Below, in pieces: positions 61,064 to 64,000 of a stretch of DNA of 64,000 nt; within the stretch, counting starts at the first letter, position 1; each line of letters starts with the position of its first letter. Under the pieces are notes generated by a model that was given only the letters and a program-made list of their open reading frames with translations, was not told the origin of the DNA and did no database searches. The stretch comes from Bosea sp. 685 (GTDB lineage Bacteria; Pseudomonadota; Alphaproteobacteria; Rhizobiales; Beijerinckiaceae). The DNA lies in NCBI RefSeq assembly GCF_031884435.1, contig NZ_CP134779.1, positions 5,766,001 to 5,830,000 of the forward strand, read 5' to 3'. A program made the position numbers and the translations under genes.

Positions 61064-62944
61064 TCAGAATTTCAGGAAGCCGGTGGAGATCCACGGCACG
61101 GCGGCGACCACAACGAGGCCGATCAGCAGGGCCAGCATGTAGCCCCAGATGTATTTCAGGCCCTCATCGGGATTGATCTTGCTGATCGCGCAGGCGCCGT
61201 AATAGCCAACCCCGAAAGGCGGCGCGAAGAGGCCGATGCCCATCGCGAAGATCACCACCATGGCGTAGTGCACCTCATGCACGCCGACCTGCTTGGCGAT
61301 CGGAAACAGGAGCGGTCCGAACAGCACGATCGCCGGGATACCCTCCAGCACGCTGCCGAGGATGATGAAGGCGACGATCGAGATCGCCAGGAAGCCCCAG
61401 GTTCCACCGGGCACGGCCGCCATGATCTTCGCCAGATCCTGCGAGAAGCCGGATTGGGTCAGGCCCCAGGCCATGGCCGTGGCGCAGCCGACGATGAAGA
61501 TGATTGCACCCGTCAGCGAGGCGGTGTCGACCAGCATGCGCGGCAGCCGGCGCCAGTCGAACTGGCGGTAGACCAGAAGCCCCATCACGACGGAATAGGC
61601 GATGCCGATGGTCGAGACCTCGGTCGCCGTCGCCACGCCCTCGACGACCGCGGCGCGAATGACGAAGGGCAGCGAGACGGCCGGCAGCGCGACCAAAGCG
61701 AGCTTGCCGATCTCGCGCTTTGAATAGCGCGCGACATGGCTGAGATCCTCGCCGCGATAGCGCCACCAGATCACGAAGCAGAGCGCAGCGCCGAGCACGA
61801 CACCGGGCAGCATGCCGCCGGTGAAGAGCGCAGCGATCGAGACGCCCGTCACGGAGCCGATGGTGATCAGCACGATCGAGGGCGGGATCGTCTCGGTCTG
61901 CGCGCCTGTCGCCGAGAGCAGGGCGACGAGATCGCCGGGCTTGGCGCCGCGCTTCTGCATCTCCGGGAAGAGCACCGGTGCGATCGCGGCCATGTCGGCG
62001 ATCTTCGAGCCCGAAATGCCGGAGACGAGATACATCGCCCCGACCAGCACATAGGAGAGGCCGCCGCGGACATGGCCGAGCAGCGAAGCGAGGAACTGGA
62101 TCATCGCCCTGGCCATGCCGGTCATCTCGATCAGCGCGCCCAGGAAGATGAAGAGCGGCACCGCGAGCAGGATGAGATGGCTCATGCCCTCGTCGAGCCG
62201 CCCGACCATGACGATCAGCGGCGTCGCGGTGGTGAGCGCGAGATAGCCGAAGGTGGCGAGCGCGAAGGAGAAGGCGATCGGCACGCCGGAGAAGACGTTG
62301 AGCGCCACCACCCCGACGAAGAAGACCACGAGATTGAGCTTGCCGAGCGGCTTCAGCATGGGGCCGACAAGCCAGAACAGCAGCACGAGGGCAACTGTGA
62401 GGCCGAGCGCCAGCAATAAGGGCTTGAGCGAGCCGAAACGCAGCAGCCGGAAACACGCCGCCAGCAGCATCAGCCCCATGCCGACGGGAATCGCCGCCGC
62501 GCGCCAGGCATTGGTGATCTCCAGCGCCGGAGTGACGATGAACCTTTCCTCCTCGGCATATTCCAGCGCATGGGGCAAAATCATCAGCAGGAAGGCGATC
62601 GAGGCGGTGATCGCGAGCGCCTCCAGTAGGCTGCGCGCCCCTGGCCCGACACGGCTGACGAGGCCGGTCATGCGCATATGCTCGCCGCGCCGGAGGGCTA
62701 CGACCGCGCCCAGCATCGAGAGCCAGAGGAACAGGATCGAGGCCAGTTCGTCCGACCAGATCAAGGGCCTGTGGAAGACATAGCGCGCCGTCACGCCCGC
62801 CCCGAGGATGGCGATCTCGACCAGGACGAGCGCGGCCGCCACGGCCTCGACGAGGCCGCCGACCAGGCGGTCGAGCTTGCCGGCGAGATGCGCAATGCCA
62901 TTCTCGGGGACAGGCGCAGGCGACAGCGTCGCATGTCCGTGCAT
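61064..62944 (-). CDS. TRAP transporter fused permease (DctQ-DctM)
   Basis: The 626-residue protein joins a small DctQ-like four-helix domain (about residues 10-165; GVTARYVFHRPLIWSDELA) to a large DctM-like domain (about 195-626; NVFSGVPIAFSFALATFGY, LVGAMYLVSGISGSKIADMA, GLFAPPFGVGYYGACAISK). Such fusions transport carboxylates with sodium and a binding protein. ATG 62944 has GGAGG upstream; ATG 62959 is the alternative. The binding-protein gene lies 41 bases upstream. Confidence 0.93.
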   Translation of the reverse strand: MHGHATLSPAPVPENGIAHLAGKLDRLVGGLVEAVAAALVLVEIAILGAGVTARYVFHRPLIWSDELASILFLWLSMLGAVVALRRGEHMRMTGLVSRVGPGARSLLEALAITASIAFLLMILPHALEYAEEERFIVTPALEITNAWRAAAIPVGMGLMLLAACFRLLRFGSLKPLLLALGLTVALVLLFWLVGPMLKPLGKLNLVVFFVGVVALNVFSGVPIAFSFALATFGYLALTTATPLIVMVGRLDEGMSHLILLAVPLFIFLGALIEMTGMARAMIQFLASLLGHVRGGLSYVLVGAMYLVSGISGSKIADMAAIAPVLFPEMQKRGAKPGDLVALLSATGAQTETIPPSIVLITIGSVTGVSIAALFTGGMLPGVVLGAALCFVIWWRYRGEDLSHVARYSKREIGKLALVALPAVSLPFVIRAAVVEGVATATEVSTIGIAYSVVMGLLVYRQFDWRRLPRMLVDTASLTGAIIFIVGCATAMAWGLTQSGFSQDLAKIMAAVPGGTWGFLAISIVAFIILGSVLEGIPAIVLFGPLLFPIAKQVGVHEVHYAMVVIFAMGIGLFAPPFGVGYYGACAISKINPDEGLKYIWGYMLALLIGLVVVAAVPWISTGFLKF

Positions 62945-62985
62945 GACGGGATCCTCCATCGGCTCGACCGCGCGACGCACCGGCC

Positions 62986-64000
62986 TCAAGCCAGCTTGCC
63001 GACAGCGCCTTCGAGCAGCCCCCAAGCCTCCTCCCCGAAGCGCCCCTGCCAATCCTTGTAGAAGCCGGCCTCGCGCAGCTTGGCGCGGAAGGAGTCGGGA
63101 TTGGTCTTGTTGAAGGCGAGGCCCTTCGCCTGCAGATCCGCCTGGACCGTCTCGTTCAGGCCCTTGATATCGGCGCGCTGCCTGACGCCGGCCTCGTTGA
63201 TGGCGTCGCTGACGATCGTCCTGACGTCGGCCGGCAGGGCGTTCCAGGCGCGACCATTGGCGATGAACCAGAAGCCGTCCCAGATGTGGTTGCTGATGGC
63301 GCAGTTCTTCTGCACCTCATAGAGCTTGGCGACCTGGATGATCGGCAGCGGGTTCTCCTGCGCGTCGACGATCCTGGTCTGGAGCGAGGAATAGACCTCG
63401 CTGAACTGCAGGCTGGCGGGTGCGGCCTCCAGCGCCTTGAACATCGCGATCGAAAGCGGGCTCACCGGCACGCGGATCTTCAGGCCCGCCATGTCCTTGG
63501 CGGTCTCGATCGGCTTGCCTGACGTCGTCATCTGGCGAAAGCCGTTGTCCCACATCTTCTCGAAGGCGAAGAGGTTCACCTTGGCGATCGCGGCGCGGAC
63601 ATGGGCGCCGAGCGCGCCATCCATCGCCTTCCAGACCTGGTCGTAATCGGCAAAGGCGAAGCCCACCGCATTGATCGCGGCGACAGGCACCAGCGTCGCG
63701 ATCACCAGTGCTGAAGGCGTGAAGAAGGTGATGCCGCCATTGCGGACCTGGCTCAGCATGTCGGTGTCGCCGCCAAGCTGGTTGTTGGGGAAGATCTTGA
63801 TCTCGACCCGGCCGTTGGTCTTCGCCTTGATCTCTTCGGCAGCCTCGGCGGCGCGCACGTTCAAGGGATGGCTGAGCGGCAGGTTGTTGCCGTATTTCAA
63901 TTCGATCTCGGCGGCGCGCGCGATATGCGGCATGCCGATGAGGGGAATGGCCGGCGTCGCGGCAAGCGTGCGCAGCACCGTACGGCGGGTCAATGACGTC
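62986..64000 (-). CDS. TRAP transporter solute-binding protein (DctP), start outside the window
   Basis: At least 335 residues are seen. The visible N-terminus is TRRTVLRTLAATPAIPLIGM, a twin-Arg-type signal, and the frame stays open to the window end, so the true start may lie beyond base 64000. The mature part has IELKYGNNLPLSHPLNVRA, PNNQLGGDTDMLSQVRNGG and GLKIRVPVS with the Arg that binds a carboxylate. It presents an acidic solute, probably a sugar acid given the neighbouring enzymes, to the fused permease. Confidence 0.92.
   Translation of the reverse strand, partial: TSLTRRTVLRTLAATPAIPLIGMPHIARAAEIELKYGNNLPLSHPLNVRAAEAAEEIKAKTNGRVEIKIFPNNQLGGDTDMLSQVRNGGITFFTPSALVIATLVPVAAINAVGFAFADYDQVWKAMDGALGAHVRAAIAKVNLFAFEKMWDNGFRQMTTSGKPIETAKDMAGLKIRVPVSPLSIAMFKALEAAPASLQFSEVYSSLQTRIVDAQENPLPIIQVAKLYEVQKNCAISNHIWDGFWFIANGRAWNALPADVRTIVSDAINEAGVRQRADIKGLNETVQADLQAKGLAFNKTNPDSFRAKLREAGFYKDWQGRFGEEAWGLLEGAVGKLA

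Overview
The window is uniformly GC-rich and dense with Rhizobiales-type catabolic and transport genes, and carries short inverted-repeat elements of the kind common in Hyphomicrobiales. It looks like the chromosome of a soil or root-associated alphaproteobacterium; Bosea or a close relative is my guess from general style, not a proven assignment. I see no tRNA, rRNA, CRISPR array, phage gene, transposase or plasmid gene. Both ends cut a gene: a 2-hydroxyacid dehydrogenase at base 1 and a TRAP binding protein at base 64000.

Region 1 (0.9-11 kb) is defence and housekeeping. A MexEF-type RND efflux pair shares a minus-strand operon with an alpha/beta-hydrolase-fold protein that has lost its nucleophile and catalytic His; a divergent LysR regulator sits upstream. 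Next come a MarR-MFS-SDR operon with matching palindromes before marR and before the MFS gene, and a metallophosphoesterase.

Region 2 (11-48 kb) is a long nitrogen-compound island. It starts with a LysR regulator, the ATP-dependent hydantoinase pair hyuA-hyuB, a sarcosine-oxidase-like flavoprotein, a MOSC protein, and a dipeptide-type ABC importer with two tandem binding proteins but no ATPase. An XRE-cupin regulator then heads a plus-strand run of two sister DadA-like flavoproteins, a RidA protein and an amidase. An M20 deacylase, a HAD hydrolase and an aldehyde dehydrogenase follow. A polyamine-type ABC importer comes next, with a second HAD hydrolase and two PuuB-like amine oxidases, then a class III aminotransferase with an Lrp regulator, an AraC regulator, two sister double-GNAT acetyltransferases, a bicupin and a broken hydroxyacid dehydrogenase. 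In total there are five FAD amine/amino-acid oxidases in about 26 kb. The likely shared logic is uptake of amines, amides and cyclic ureides, ring or amide hydrolysis, oxidative deamination or transamination, and aldehyde oxidation.

Region 3 (48.5-57.7 kb) is a divergon. A ROK regulator reads rightward. A leftward operon holds a sugar ABC importer (binding protein, two permeases, MalK-type ATPase), an argininosuccinate-lyase-family enzyme, a PfkB kinase and a SIS-domain isomerase/deaminase. Kinase plus SIS plus ABC resembles amino-sugar or Amadori-compound (Frl/Fra-like) catabolism; the inserted C-N lyase is unusual and makes this a good candidate for an undescribed pathway.

Region 4 (57.8-64 kb) is a leftward operon: TRAP binding protein, fused DctQM permease, a VOC protein, a RuBisCO-like protein with the carbamate lysine and metal ligands intact, and a DUF1537 four-carbon acid sugar kinase. 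The kinase plus RuBisCO-like pair matches the OiaK-OiaX branch of D-apionate catabolism, with import of a carboxylated sugar by TRAP; the upstream oxidoisomerase is not in the window.

REP-like hairpins recur between genes. In both complete ABC operons (polyamine-type and sugar-type) one sits just after the binding-protein gene, where it could protect that part of the message.
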